From assembly GCA_040751755.1 (NCBI GenBank), contig JBFMHC010000046.1, positions 186,001 to 250,000 on the forward strand: 64,000 bases of DNA, written 5' to 3'. The number at the start of each line of letters is the position of its first letter. Position 1 is the first letter of the stretch. The notes under the pieces were generated by a model, which worked only from the letters and a program-made list of their open reading frames with translations, was not told where the DNA came from and searched no databases. The translations under genes were made by a program, and so were the position numbers. Of this stretch, positions 40,615 through 50,395 are shown piece by piece. The DNA comes from PFJX01 sp040751755 (GTDB lineage Bacteria; Pseudomonadota; Gammaproteobacteria; Burkholderiales; Thiobacillaceae).

Positions 40615-41672
40615 TACAGCTCCGCGTACATCACGCCGGGGTTGAGGATGCCGTGCGGGTCGAAGCTCGCCTTCAGGCGCCGGTGCAGGGCCATGAGCGG
40701 CGCCGGCAGGGGCTGGAACACCTCGTCCGTGCCGTCGTGGCCGCGGCACAGGGTGGCATGTCCGCCGGCGAGGCTGGCGGCGGCGCGGATGAGCGCGGCC
40801 GGTGCGTCGCTGATCAGCCAGCGCTGCGCGCCGCCCCACTCCACCAGCCAGCTGCCGGGCAGGTCGGGCATGGGCGTGGCGGGGGGCAGGCTGAGGCGCC
40901 AGATCGGCCGCCCGGTCTGGAAGAAGGCCAGGCGCTGGTCGCGCGCCTCGGTCCAGAGCGTCGTGTCCGCGAGCTCCTCGCCGCCGAGCGCATCGCGCGC
41001 GGCGTTGACGCCGGCGTGCGTGCCGGAGAGGCGCAGCCACAGGCGCTCGCCGTCGTGCAGGCTGGCGGACAAGGGCCAGGCCCGGCCCTGCCAGGCGGCC
41101 AGCCGCGCGAGCGCGGTGGCGTGGTCGGCCTCCTGCACCAGGGTGATCTCCTTGGCCGGGCGGGGCAGGACCTTGAGCGAGACCTCCAGGATCACGCCCA
41201 GGCTGCCCAGGCTGCCGGCCAGCAGGCGCGCGACGTCGTAGCCGGCGACGTTCTTCATCACCTGGCCGCCGAAGCGCAGGACCTCGCCTCCGCCGGTGAG
41301 GACCTGCACGCCCAGCACGGCGTCGCGCACCGAACCGCCCCAGGGGCGGCGCGGGCCGGACAGGCCGCTCGCGACCATGCCGCCGACGGTGCCGCCGGGG
41401 CCGAAGTGGGGCGGCTCGAACGGCAGCATCTGGCCATGCGCGGCGAGCGCCGCCTCCAGTTCGGCGAGCGGCGTGCCGCAGCGCGCCGTGACCACCAGCT
41501 CGGTGGGGGCGTGTTCAACGATGCCGGCGTGGCCGAGCACGTCCAATGCCTCGCCTTGCACGGCGCGGCCATGAAAGGCCTTGCTGCCGCCGGCGCGGAT
41601 CGCCAGGGGGGTGCGGGCGGCCAGGGCACCGAGCACCCGGTCGCGCAATGGGGCGGTGAGGTCGCTGCTCAT
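40614..41672 (-). CDS. glcE: Glycolate oxidase FAD-binding subunit GlcE
   Basis: The 352-residue protein has a VAO-type FAD domain with TELVVTARCGTPLAELEAAL and GPGGTVGGMVASGLSGPRRP, shorter than GlcD as expected for GlcE. It forms the glycolate dehydrogenase with GlcD and GlcF, oxidising glycolate to glyoxylate. The start ATG at 41672 is two bases from the glcD stop and the stop overlaps glcF as TAATG. The role here is likely recycling of glycolate from the RuBisCO oxygenase side reaction. Confidence 0.93.
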   Translation of the reverse strand: MSSDLTAPLRDRVLGALAARTPLAIRAGGSKAFHGRAVQGEALDVLGHAGIVEHAPTELVVTARCGTPLAELEAALAAHGQMLPFEPPHFGPGGTVGGMVASGLSGPRRPWGGSVRDAVLGVQVLTGGGEVLRFGGQVMKNVAGYDVARLLAGSLGSLGVILEVSLKVLPRPAKEITLVQEADHATALARLAAWQGRAWPLSASLHDGERLWLRLSGTHAGVNAARDALGGEELADTTLWTEARDQRLAFFQTGRPIWRLSLPPATPMPDLPGSWLVEWGGAQRWLISDAPAALIRAAASLAGGHATLCRGHDGTDEVFQPLPAPLMALHRRLKASFDPHGILNPGVMYAEL

Positions 41673-41674
41673 GG

Positions 41675-43129
41675 TCAGAACCTGGGGATTTCCGGGAACG
41701 GCAGGGCGCCGCCGTGCACGTGCATGCGCCCGGCCTCGGCGCAGCGGTGCAGGGTCGGCACGGCCTTGCCCGGGTTGAGCAGGCCGGCGGGGTCGAAGGC
41801 GGCCTTCACCGCCATGAACTGGCGCAGCTCGGGGGCGGCGAACTGGCTGCACATGGCGTCCAGCTTCTCCACGCCGACGCCGTGCTCGCCCGTCACCGTG
41901 CCGCCGACCTCGACGCATAGCTCGAGGATGCGGCGGCCGAATTCCTCGGTCTTTTCCAGTTCGCCCGGCCGGTTGGCGTCGTAGAGGATGAGCGGGTGCA
42001 GGTTGCCGTCGCCGGCGTGGAAGACGTTGGCGACCTTGAGGCCGTATTCATCGGACAGGCGCTCGATCTCGCGCAGCACGTGCGCGAGGTGCTGGCGCGG
42101 AATGGTGCCGTCCATGCAGTAGTAGTCGGGCGAGAGGCGGCCGACCGCGGGGAAGGCGTTCTTGCGCCCGGCCCAGAACTTCATGCGCTGCGCCTCGTCC
42201 TGCGCGGTGCGCACCTCGGTGGCGCCGGAGTCGAGCAGCAGCTGGCGCACGCGCAGGATCTCCTCGGACACCTCGGCGTTGCTGCCGTCCAGCTCGCACA
42301 GCAGGATGGCGGCGGCGTCCTCCGGGTAGCCGGCGTGCACGAAGGCCTCGGCGGCGCGGATCGCCGGGTTGTCCATCATCTCCAGGCCGGCCGGGATGAC
42401 GCCGGCGGCGATGATCGCCGCCACCGCTGCGCCCGCCTTCTCCACGTCGTCGTAGGCGGCGAGCAGCACCTGCGCGCGCTCCGGGCGCGGCAGCAGCTTC
42501 ACCGTCACTTCGACGATCACCCCCAGCAGGCCCTCGGAGCCGGTGAACAGGGCGAGCAGGTCGAGGCCGGGGCCGTCCAGGGCCTGGCTGCCGAGGGTGA
42601 GGAGTTCGCCATCGATGGTGAGGATGGTCGCCGACAGCACGTTGTGCACCGTGAGGCCGTACTTCAGGCAGTGCACGCCGCCGGAGTTCTCGGCGACGTT
42701 GCCGCCGATCGAGCAGGCGATTTGCGAGGACGGGTCGGGCGCGTAGTACAGGCCGTGCGCGGCGGCGGCCTCGGAGATGGCGAGGTTGCGCACGCCCGGC
42801 TGCACGCGCGCGCTGCGGTTGGCCGCGTCGATCTGCAGGATGCGGTTGAACTTCGCCATGCCCAGCAGCAGTCCGCCCTGCACCGGCAACGCCCCGCCCG
42901 AGAGGCCGGTACCGGCGCCGCGCGCCACCACCGGCACGCCGTGTTCATGGCACAGGCGCAGGATCGCCCGCGCCTCCTCGACCGTCTCCGGCAGGGCCAC
43001 CGCGTCCGGCGTCTGCCGGTAGGCGGAGAGGCCGTCGCACTCATAGGGGCGGCAGGCCTCCGCGCCCGTGAGCACGCGGCCGGGGACGGCGGCGTGCAGG
43101 GCGGCGAGGAAGTCAGCGGTGAGTGACAT
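41675..43129 (-). CDS. glcD: Glycolate oxidase catalytic subunit GlcD
   Basis: The 484-residue FAD protein has the PCMH FAD motif VVARGAGTGLSGGALP and the C-terminal FAD-oxidase runs VFHAGDGNLHPLI and TVTGEHGVGVEK. It oxidises glycolate in the glcDEF complex. It is the first gene of the operon. The ATG at 43129 gives the family-like start MSLTADFLAAL. No phosphoglycolate phosphatase gene is seen in the window. Confidence 0.94.
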   Translation of the reverse strand: MSLTADFLAALHAAVPGRVLTGAEACRPYECDGLSAYRQTPDAVALPETVEEARAILRLCHEHGVPVVARGAGTGLSGGALPVQGGLLLGMAKFNRILQIDAANRSARVQPGVRNLAISEAAAAHGLYYAPDPSSQIACSIGGNVAENSGGVHCLKYGLTVHNVLSATILTIDGELLTLGSQALDGPGLDLLALFTGSEGLLGVIVEVTVKLLPRPERAQVLLAAYDDVEKAGAAVAAIIAAGVIPAGLEMMDNPAIRAAEAFVHAGYPEDAAAILLCELDGSNAEVSEEILRVRQLLLDSGATEVRTAQDEAQRMKFWAGRKNAFPAVGRLSPDYYCMDGTIPRQHLAHVLREIERLSDEYGLKVANVFHAGDGNLHPLILYDANRPGELEKTEEFGRRILELCVEVGGTVTGEHGVGVEKLDAMCSQFAAPELRQFMAVKAAFDPAGLLNPGKAVPTLHRCAEAGRMHVHGGALPFPEIPRF

Positions 43130-43151
43130 GGGCGGGGATGATGCCATCGAT

Positions 43152-43262
43152 TGGTCCCTCCCCCTCCGGGGGAGGGTGGCCGCAGGCCGGGTGAGGGAGC
43201 AAGGTCTGCAATGCCGATGTTGCTCCCTCACCCCGACCCTCTCCCGGTGGGAGAGGGAGAAA
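43152..43262. repeat. Inverted-repeat element upstream of glcD
   Basis: The segment starts with the palindrome CCCTCCCCCTCCGGGGGAGG and ends with CCCTCTCCCGGTGGGAGAGG. Inner arms GGGTGAGGGAGCAA and TTGCTCCCTCACCC pair perfectly. It is the same C/G palindrome class as other repeats here but a different element from copies A and B. It occupies most of the glcD upstream gap. Confidence 0.7.
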
Positions 43263-43276
43263 TGTGGCGGGGCGCC

Positions 43277-44623
43277 TCATGCCGCCTTGGCCTCCGCATC
43301 GTCGCCATGCCGGGACAGGCGTTGGAAGGCCTGCAGCAGGGCATCGTCGCCGCCCACGTTGCCGGGGAAGATCACCACCGGCATGTTGGGGAAGGACGGG
43401 TGGTCCTCCGGGCAGCGCACCACCGAGACGCCCGGCAGAATCTGCCCCAGCACGCGCGAGGCGGACAGCGCCAGGCCCTGCGACAGGGTGTCGTTGCTGG
43501 TGATGCCGCCCTTGCTGATGAGCCAGCCGAGGGTGCGCGGCAGGCCGCGCACCACGTCCATGAGGAAGGCCGACACCGCCTCGCCGAAGGCGAGCCGGCT
43601 CGCCTCGTCCGAGAAGGTGCGCTCCTGCCGGCTGGTGAACACCACCGGCGTGGCGCCGCGCGCGTGGATGCGCCGTGTCTGCTCCAGCACCTCGGCGAGC
43701 AGGGCGTCGCGCTCGGGCATGACGCGGTCCACGTCGACCTCCACCGGCAGCGCCTCCGGGTCCTGCAGCAGCGCCTGCAGCTGGCGCGTCGACTTGCCGA
43801 CGTGCGAGCCCATGATCACCGCGCCCGGATAGCGGCCGCGCACCCAGCGCCCCATGTCCTCCGCCGCCACCGGCTGCGCGGGCAGGCGCGCCAGGGCGGT
43901 AAGCAGGCTGGCGGCGCTGCGGAACAGGAAGCGCTTGCCGCGCGCCGCGGCGGTGAGCACGTCGGCGGCGAAGCGGTCCAGGTCGGACTGGGTCTCGGCG
44001 TCGACCACGCAGCAGACGTTGCCCTTGAGGCCCATGAGGCGGTCGACCACGCCCGCGCGGACATCTGCGAGAAGGAAGCGCTCGACCTGCTCCGCCGGGA
44101 TGCGGCCCCTGGTCTTCTCCGCCACGTAGTCCGGCAGGTAGCTGGTGGAGTAGCCGAACACCGAATCCCTGGCGAACTCGGTCTGCGCGGTGGGCACGGG
44201 CTGGCCGTCCACCATCAGGTAATGCACGGAGTCGCGCGTGACGCGCCCGCCCTCGAAGAAGGCGGGGGTGAGGAAGTGGGCGTCGAAGCCGCCCAGTTCC
44301 TCGGCCATCACGTCGGTCTCCACCGGGTAGTGGCCGCGCAGGGTGGAGTCTGAGCGGCTGACATAGAGGGCGTTGATGCGCTGTCCCGCCTTGTCGAGCT
44401 GCTCCAGCACCTGGTGCAGCTTCCAGCACACCTCGCGCGTCACCCCGGCGGCCCGCGTCGCATCCATGCCGCGCGTGTTGGTGAGGATGAAGAAGATGGG
44501 CGAGGGGTCGAGCAGGGCCTCGCGCAGCGTCGCCTCGTCCCAGCGGGTCAGCAGCAGGCAGCTGTGCACGGTCTGCGAGCCGGTCGGGTCGTCGTCGAGG
44601 ACGATGATCTTGGTGTTGGTCAT
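43277..44623 (-). CDS. Four-carbon acid sugar kinase family protein (DUF1537)
   Basis: The 448-residue protein starts with the family motif IIVLDDDPTGSQTVHS and has later TNTRGMDATRA, VSRSDSTLRGHYP and, in the nucleotide-binding C-terminal domain, LISKGGITSNDTLSQGL. Known members phosphorylate D-threonate, D-erythronate or 3-oxo-tetronates. The dehydrogenase partners usually found with them are absent. Neighbours are glcDEF and a transketolase-like gene. The ATG at 44623 has AAGGAG eight bases upstream. Substrate unknown. Confidence 0.85.
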   Translation of the reverse strand: MTNTKIIVLDDDPTGSQTVHSCLLLTRWDEATLREALLDPSPIFFILTNTRGMDATRAAGVTREVCWKLHQVLEQLDKAGQRINALYVSRSDSTLRGHYPVETDVMAEELGGFDAHFLTPAFFEGGRVTRDSVHYLMVDGQPVPTAQTEFARDSVFGYSTSYLPDYVAEKTRGRIPAEQVERFLLADVRAGVVDRLMGLKGNVCCVVDAETQSDLDRFAADVLTAAARGKRFLFRSAASLLTALARLPAQPVAAEDMGRWVRGRYPGAVIMGSHVGKSTRQLQALLQDPEALPVEVDVDRVMPERDALLAEVLEQTRRIHARGATPVVFTSRQERTFSDEASRLAFGEAVSAFLMDVVRGLPRTLGWLISKGGITSNDTLSQGLALSASRVLGQILPGVSVVRCPEDHPSFPNMPVVIFPGNVGGDDALLQAFQRLSRHGDDAEAKAA

Positions 44624-44647
44624 GGACAACTTCTCCTTGTGGCTGAG

Positions 44648-44841
44648 CCCCTCTCCCTTGAGGGGGCGGAGGAGGGAATTCGCGAAGCATGCTTCGCGCC
44701 TTCGGAGCCGGGCCGGGATGCAGCCCGGCCCGTGGGGCGCGGAGCGGGGGTTGGGGAGAGGGTGGGGGTTTTTGTGTTCAGACTGAAATCAGACTTACGC
44801 ACCACCCTCTCCCCCGCCCTCCCCCCCCTCAAGGGGGAGGG
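44648..44841. repeat. Palindromic miniature element, copy B
   Basis: About 194 bp in the gap between the kinase and transketolase-like genes. Its first 100 bases match copy A at 39965 almost exactly, including the CGCGAAGCATGCTTCGCG palindrome. The middle 60 bases differ. The far end has CCCTCAAGGGGGAGGG as the inverted arm. Together with copy A it brackets the glcDE-kinase block. Confidence 0.85.
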
Positions 44842-44888
44842 AGTTGGCGTGGCGGCGGTCCAACCGTCCTCCACTCGGTGGTCGGGAG

Positions 44889-47096
44889 TCAGAGCGCCTT
44901 CACCCGCTCGACCATGCGCTCGGCGGTGATGCCGTTGAACGCCATGATCTCGGCCGGGCTGGCGGTGGTCTCGCCGCGCTTCCAGGCGACGGTATCGCGC
45001 TTCGCGGCGCGGCTGCGCAGCAGCACCGGCTCCAGCGAGGCGGAAGGGCCGCCGCTCACGGCCATCAGCACGTCGCCGTCGAACAGGGCGTTGAAGCGGT
45101 CGTCGTCCATGAAACCGTTGTCCGGCTCGGAGACGGTGTCCCAGGCCACGTCGGTCGGGCGGTAGAGCTGGCGCGGGTTGACCACGGCGACGATGCGCAC
45201 GCGCCAGCCTTCGGCCTCCAGCCTGTCCTTGGCCTCGAACACGGGCAGGTAGACCATGTCGCCGGCGACGGCGAACACCACCGTGCCTTTGTCACCCGAC
45301 TTGCTCTCGTAGATCGTCGCCGCGCCCTTCACCACCGCCGTGCGCGCCTCGTCCAGGCTCATGTACACCGGCAGCGGCGACTTCGAGGCGATGATCACCA
45401 TGCCCTTGTTGTAGCTGGTGGTGGCGTACTCGTAGGCGGCCTGGATGGCGTTGGCGTCGCACGGGAACAGGGTGTAGACGTTGCCGTTGCGCATCTGCGC
45501 GGCGAAGTAGTTCTCGATCTCCGGGCGCTGGTGGGTCCAGCCGTTGCGGCCCTGCTCCAGGGCGCCGGCGGTGAACATGCAGACGATGGACGGCGTCTTG
45601 CGGCGCAGCTCGGCCATGGCCTGGGTGACGGTCTGCACGATCGGCCAGCCGTTGATCGCGAACGACTCGTAGGACAGCCACAGGGCGCGCGAACCGAACA
45701 GCGACAGGCCGGCGGCGAGGCCGGCGCAGGCGTCCTCGTTCAGGGGCTCGTACACCTGGCCGCGCGGGTCCTGGTTGTAGAGGGTGTCCTCGGTGGGGTG
45801 GCGGATCTTCAGGGCGTCGTTGATGTTCTTCATCGCCGAGGCCTCGTTGCCGTCGGCGTTGGTCACCACGAAGCGCTCGTCCTGGCCGCCCACCCAGGCG
45901 GCGAGGGCACCCATGGCGGTGGCGGGGACGGCCTTGTCACCCTTGGCGAAGGACTGCATGGGGAAGGCGCCGAGCGGGGCCAGTTCCAGGACATGTTCCG
46001 TCACCGCGGTCTTCACGGCGGGGCCGCCGCCGGCGCGCACGAAGTTCTCGCGCACCACCGACCAGGCCGCGGGGGCGAGGGCGCGGCGCTTCAGGCCTTC
46101 GACGATGTGCGGCGCGTCCAGGGTGTCGGCGGGGTAGAGGTTGTGCGACTTGGCGCCCAGGGTGTGCACGCCAGAGCCCTTCAGCTGCTTGATGATGAAG
46201 GCGGTGAGCTTGCCCGAAAGCGCGGCCTTGGCGGCGCGGTCCATGCCCTCCAGGACGGCCTTGGCGAAGGCGACGCGGCGCTCGTGCGAGAAGCGGGTGG
46301 AGTCGACGTAGGCGCCGACCTGGTCGGTGTCGTCGAACTCCTTGGCGTCCACCAGCACCACCTTCTCGAAGCCGTGGCCCTTCCAGTACGCGATCATCTC
46401 CTCGTTGGTGAGGCGCGAGACCATGGAGTGGTGCTCCTGGCTGTAGCCGTTCCAGATCAGGGTGGGCAGGAAGTTGGTGACCTTGGGGTAGGCGGTGTGG
46501 AAATGCATCATGGAGTTGAGCACGTAGGGCTCGCCCATGCCGCCGTCGCCGATGGTCACGGGGAAGAGCACGCCGGGATGCAGCAGCGCGCCGGCCATGG
46601 CGAAGTGCTGGCCCTGGCCCAGGGGGCCGGCGGGGGCGAGCAGGCCGGGAATGGCGCCGGAGAGGTGGCCGAGCAGGCCGTGCTTCTCGCGGAAGCGCGC
46701 CATCATGTCGCTCATCGTCTTGATGCCCATCTCCTCCAGCGAGGTGTCGAGGAACATGGCGCTGTAGAAGCCGGGGGCGTGGTGGCCGACCTCGGTGACG
46801 ATGTTGGTGTGGCCCAGCATGACCAGCGCGGCATAGGCCTCGGCGCTGGAGGCGAAGCCGCCGGGATGGCCGGAGCCCTTGGAGCCGCACACCTGCAGGG
46901 TCACGTAGCGCAGGGCGTCCGCCATCATCAGGGTCTGGTAGGCGGCCGCCTCGTCCACCTTGCTGACGCGGCCGCTCGCGGCGTCCACCGCGGGTTGCGC
47001 GGCGTGGCTGTCGAAGCCCGGCCAAGCGTCGCCGAAGTACTGCATGCCGGCGCAGAAGTCGGGGGCGGTCTGTGCGTGGTTGAGGATGGCGTTCAT
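44889..47096 (-). CDS. Transketolase-like thiamine-diphosphate enzyme
   Basis: The 735-residue protein has the transketolase N-terminal motif GSKGSGHPGGFASSAEAY, the thiamine-diphosphate/metal motif TIGDGGMGEPYVLNSM and a central pyrimidine-binding domain with EPLNEDACAGLAAGLSLFG. It is longer than ordinary transketolase (about 660) and the pattern is not that of the usual Calvin-cycle CbbT, so it may act on another ketose or be phosphoketolase-like. It lies between the kinase and a divergent IclR gene, suggesting a regulated sugar-acid pathway. Exact reaction not known. Confidence 0.75.
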   Translation of the reverse strand: MNAILNHAQTAPDFCAGMQYFGDAWPGFDSHAAQPAVDAASGRVSKVDEAAAYQTLMMADALRYVTLQVCGSKGSGHPGGFASSAEAYAALVMLGHTNIVTEVGHHAPGFYSAMFLDTSLEEMGIKTMSDMMARFREKHGLLGHLSGAIPGLLAPAGPLGQGQHFAMAGALLHPGVLFPVTIGDGGMGEPYVLNSMMHFHTAYPKVTNFLPTLIWNGYSQEHHSMVSRLTNEEMIAYWKGHGFEKVVLVDAKEFDDTDQVGAYVDSTRFSHERRVAFAKAVLEGMDRAAKAALSGKLTAFIIKQLKGSGVHTLGAKSHNLYPADTLDAPHIVEGLKRRALAPAAWSVVRENFVRAGGGPAVKTAVTEHVLELAPLGAFPMQSFAKGDKAVPATAMGALAAWVGGQDERFVVTNADGNEASAMKNINDALKIRHPTEDTLYNQDPRGQVYEPLNEDACAGLAAGLSLFGSRALWLSYESFAINGWPIVQTVTQAMAELRRKTPSIVCMFTAGALEQGRNGWTHQRPEIENYFAAQMRNGNVYTLFPCDANAIQAAYEYATTSYNKGMVIIASKSPLPVYMSLDEARTAVVKGAATIYESKSGDKGTVVFAVAGDMVYLPVFEAKDRLEAEGWRVRIVAVVNPRQLYRPTDVAWDTVSEPDNGFMDDDRFNALFDGDVLMAVSGGPSASLEPVLLRSRAAKRDTVAWKRGETTASPAEIMAFNGITAERMVERVKAL

Positions 47097-47136
47097 GCGG
47101 GTTCTCCAAAGGGATCGGGGTCTGAGTGAAATCCTA

Positions 47137-47185
47137 GTGAAATACTCTGCTTTTCACAATACAGAAAATATTCCACAATGCGGAA
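47137..47185. promoter_or_regulatory. Two palindromes in the transketolase/iclR divergent promoter
   Basis: GTGAAATACTCTGCTTTTCAC (47137-47157) has GTGAAA/TTTCAC arms, and TTCCACAATGCGGAA (47171-47185) has TTCC/GGAA arms of the kind IclR-family proteins bind. They lie in the AT-rich gap between the two divergent starts. Operator function is inferred. Confidence 0.6.
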
Positions 47186-47204
47186 AACAGTCACGGAGAA
47201 GCAG

Positions 47205-47975
47205 ATGTCCGAACCCACCTCCGCCGCCGGCTCCGGCATCCAGGTCATCGACCGCGCCGTCGCCCTGCTAGACGCCCTGGCGCGCCACGAGGGCGGCGCC
47301 AGCCTGAAGATGCTCGGTCTGGAGACGGCGCTCTCCCCCTCCACCGCCTTCCGCATCCTCGCCGCCCTGGGCGAGCATGGCCTGGTCGCGCGCGACGGTG
47401 CGGGGCATTACCTGCTGGGCGCGCGCCTCACCCAGTGGGCGGCGCGGGTGCGCGTGGCGCGCGACGTGCGCGAGGTGGCGCGGCCGGTCATGGAGCGCCT
47501 TCGCGATGCCCTGGGCGAGACGGTGAACCTGACGGTGCGCCAGGGCGACGAGGTGGTGTACGTGGAGCGCGCGACCTCGTCGCGCATGATGCGCGTGGAG
47601 CAGGTGATCGGCAGCCGCGCGCCGCTGCACGTCACCGCGGTGGGCAAGCTGATGCTGGGCGAGGACGGCGCGGCGGCCTTGGGCGGCTACGCGCGGCGCA
47701 CCGGCCTGCCCGCCTTCACGCCCAACACCCTGGACAGCGAGGCCAAGCTGCTGCCCGAGGTACAGGGGGCGGTGGAACGCGGTTACGCCTTCGACAACGA
47801 GGAGGCGGAACTGGGGGTGGGATGCATCGGCGCGCTGATCCGCGACGCGGCGGGCAAACCGGTCGCCGGCCTGTCGGTGTCGGCGCCGCGCGAGCGGCGA
47901 CGCGACGCCTGGGCGGGGCAGGTGGTGGCGGCGGCGCGCGAGATATCTGCCGCCCTGGGCCACCGGGGCGACTGA
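47205..47975 (+). CDS. IclR-family transcriptional regulator
   Basis: The 256-residue protein has an N-terminal winged helix (IQVIDRAVALLDALARHEGG, then LSPSTAFRILAALGEHGLV) and the IclR effector domain with VYVERATSSRMMRVEQVIGSR by pattern and GVGCIGALIRDAAGKPVAGLSV by pattern. It is divergent from the transketolase-like gene and probably represses that gene and perhaps the kinase. I chose the ATG at 47205, with GGAG six bases upstream; an ATG at 47178 would add nine residues. Confidence 0.88.
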   Translation: MSEPTSAAGSGIQVIDRAVALLDALARHEGGASLKMLGLETALSPSTAFRILAALGEHGLVARDGAGHYLLGARLTQWAARVRVARDVREVARPVMERLRDALGETVNLTVRQGDEVVYVERATSSRMMRVEQVIGSRAPLHVTAVGKLMLGEDGAAALGGYARRTGLPAFTPNTLDSEAKLLPEVQGAVERGYAFDNEEAELGVGCIGALIRDAAGKPVAGLSVSAPRERRRDAWAGQVVAAAREISAALGHRGD

Positions 47976-47985
47976 GGGGGGGGGC

Positions 47986-49044
47986 TTAGGCCGGCGCGCC
48001 CTCCAGCAGCGCCGTGATCGCCGGCGACGCCGCCTCGCCGCGTTCGCGGTGCAGGGCGAGCATCGCCTGCGCGGTGTCCAACCAGCGCTGGCGGCCGGAG
48101 TCGGCGATCTCGCGCAGCGGGCGCAGGTCGCCCTCGTCGTGCCAGTACTGGTAGGCCGCCGCAAGTTCGGGGAACAGCTTGCGCCGCATGCCGACGAAGT
48201 TTGCGAAGTAGAAGTGGATTGCCGCCGGCTCGGCGCGCTGCAGCAGTCCGGGCAGGGTGGAGAGGCTGTCGGCGTAGAGGTCGCGCACGGCGCGCGCCAT
48301 GATCTCGACGCGGCTGCGCATCACGTCCGCCAGCAGCCGCGGCCAGGACTCGCCGAGTTCCACCCCGGCGCGTGCCTCGCCGATCTCGTGCAGGATCACC
48401 GATTCGGTCTCGATTTCGGTCATCTCCGTGAGCGCCCGTTCGGTATCGCCGGTGAAGTCGTAGCAGGCGAGCGCGCGACCCAGGGCCTCGTTGCGCTGCG
48501 TCCAGCGCCACTCCTCGTAGCGTTCCCAGAGCCAGCGGCGCAGGGCCTCGGTGCGCACGAAAATCCGGTCGTCGAGCATCATGCCGGGCGGCGCGTCGAG
48601 GTCGCGTGCGTATTCGCAGGCGGAGACGTAGACCTTGAAGCCGGCACGCTCCTCCTCGCGCGCGAGGGTGCCCAGGAAGAAGTGCGGCTTGCATGCGCGC
48701 CCGTAGCCGCCGGCGTAGATGTAGCCGGCGGGGGCGAGGATCCGGTTGATGGCGGCGACCTCGAACGGATCGGTCTCCCCCCGCGGCAACGGCAGGGGGA
48801 CGTAGGGCGCGGTCTCGATACCCTCCCATAGCTGCTCGCGCGCGTTCATCCAGTCGCCGATGGCGGCCTTGGGCATCTCCTGGGTGAAGGGCAGGTCGTG
48901 CTCCCATCGGTAGAGTTCGCGCATCTTCAGGAGGAAGGTGCACATGGTCAGATCCCCCGCGTATTGCGCGTCGGAGATGTGACAATTGGTCTGGACGGCG
49001 TTGACGATGGCGCCCAGGTCCAGTCCGGTCGGATGGTTGGCCAT
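47986..49044 (-). CDS. Conserved-looking hypothetical protein
   Basis: The 352-residue protein is soluble and rich in acidic helices, with runs such as MCTFLLKMRELYRWEHDLPF and HFYFANFVGMRRKLFPELA. It resembles, from memory, a conserved family of sulfur bacteria (Sfum_1244-like), but I cannot confirm this. No catalytic motif is evident. It is convergent with the iclR gene and divergent from the EVE gene. Confidence 0.65.
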   Translation of the reverse strand: MANHPTGLDLGAIVNAVQTNCHISDAQYAGDLTMCTFLLKMRELYRWEHDLPFTQEMPKAAIGDWMNAREQLWEGIETAPYVPLPLPRGETDPFEVAAINRILAPAGYIYAGGYGRACKPHFFLGTLAREEERAGFKVYVSACEYARDLDAPPGMMLDDRIFVRTEALRRWLWERYEEWRWTQRNEALGRALACYDFTGDTERALTEMTEIETESVILHEIGEARAGVELGESWPRLLADVMRSRVEIMARAVRDLYADSLSTLPGLLQRAEPAAIHFYFANFVGMRRKLFPELAAAYQYWHDEGDLRPLREIADSGRQRWLDTAQAMLALHRERGEAASPAITALLEGAPA

Positions 49045-49115
49045 GGCCTTGCTCCTTGAATTGTCGAGCGATTTTGTCGGATTATGCGCCGGCCTTTTTT
49101 GCAGGGAAACACACG

Positions 49116-49568
<453 letters not shown>

Positions 49569-49572
49569 CGCG

Positions 49573-50373
49573 GTGGAGTGGCTGCCCGCCTATCTCGCCC
49601 TGGGGCTGGCCACCGGCGTGATCGCCGGCCTCCTGGGCGTGGGCGGCGGCCTGGTCATGGTGCCCGCACTCACCTGGGCCTTCGCACAACAGGGCTTTCC
49701 CGCCGGATTCAACATCCACATGGCGCTCGGCACCTCGCTGGCGGTGATCATCCCCACCTCCATTTCAAGCATGCGCGCCCACCACGCGCACGGCGCGGTG
49801 GACTGGTCGGTGGTGCGCCGCATCACGCCGGGCATCCTGCTCGGCACCCTGCTGGGCGGCGGCGTCGCGGTGTTGCTGCCGGATCGTGGCCTGAGGCTTT
49901 TCTTCATCGCCTTCCTGCTCTATGCGGCGACGCAGATGCTGCTCGGCCTCAAGCCCAGGCCGACGCGCGGCCTGCCCGGCCCGGCCGGCATGACCTTCGC
50001 GGGTGGCGTCATCGGCCTGGTGTCGAGCTGGGTGGGGATCGGCGGCGGCACCATGTCGGTGCCTTTCCAGACCTGGTGCAATGTCGGCCTGCACCGCGCC
50101 ATCGGCACCTCCGCCGCGATCGGTTTGCCGATCGCCGTCTCGGGCATGCTGGCCTACATGCTGTCCGGTCAGGCAGCGAGCGGTTTGCCACCCTGGAGTT
50201 TGGGCTTCGTCTATCTGCCCGCCTTCCTGGCGATCGCGGCCGGAAGCGGCCTGACCGCGCCGCTGGGGGCGCGGTGGGCGCATCGCCTGCCGGTGGCGAG
50301 GCTGAAGAAGGCGTTCGCAACCCTGCTCTACTTGCTTGCCCTGCGCATGGCCTATAGCGTATGGGCTCCCTGA
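49573..50373 (+). CDS. TSUP/TauE-SafE family membrane transporter
   Basis: The 266-residue protein has about eight membrane segments in two halves, each with the TSUP glycine motif: GLLGVGGGLVMVPAL near residue 20 and SSWVGIGGGTMSVPF near 157. The family exports or imports sulfite, thiosulfate, sulfoacetate and related anions. In a sulfur oxidiser a sulfur-anion role is plausible. The start is a GTG five bases after the EVE stop. Confidence 0.87.
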   Translation: MEWLPAYLALGLATGVIAGLLGVGGGLVMVPALTWAFAQQGFPAGFNIHMALGTSLAVIIPTSISSMRAHHAHGAVDWSVVRRITPGILLGTLLGGGVAVLLPDRGLRLFFIAFLLYAATQMLLGLKPRPTRGLPGPAGMTFAGGVIGLVSSWVGIGGGTMSVPFQTWCNVGLHRAIGTSAAIGLPIAVSGMLAYMLSGQAASGLPPWSLGFVYLPAFLAIAAGSGLTAPLGARWAHRLPVARLKKAFATLLYLLALRMAYSVWAP

Positions 50374-50395
50374 ACCCACTCATGGAGGAGAAGCG

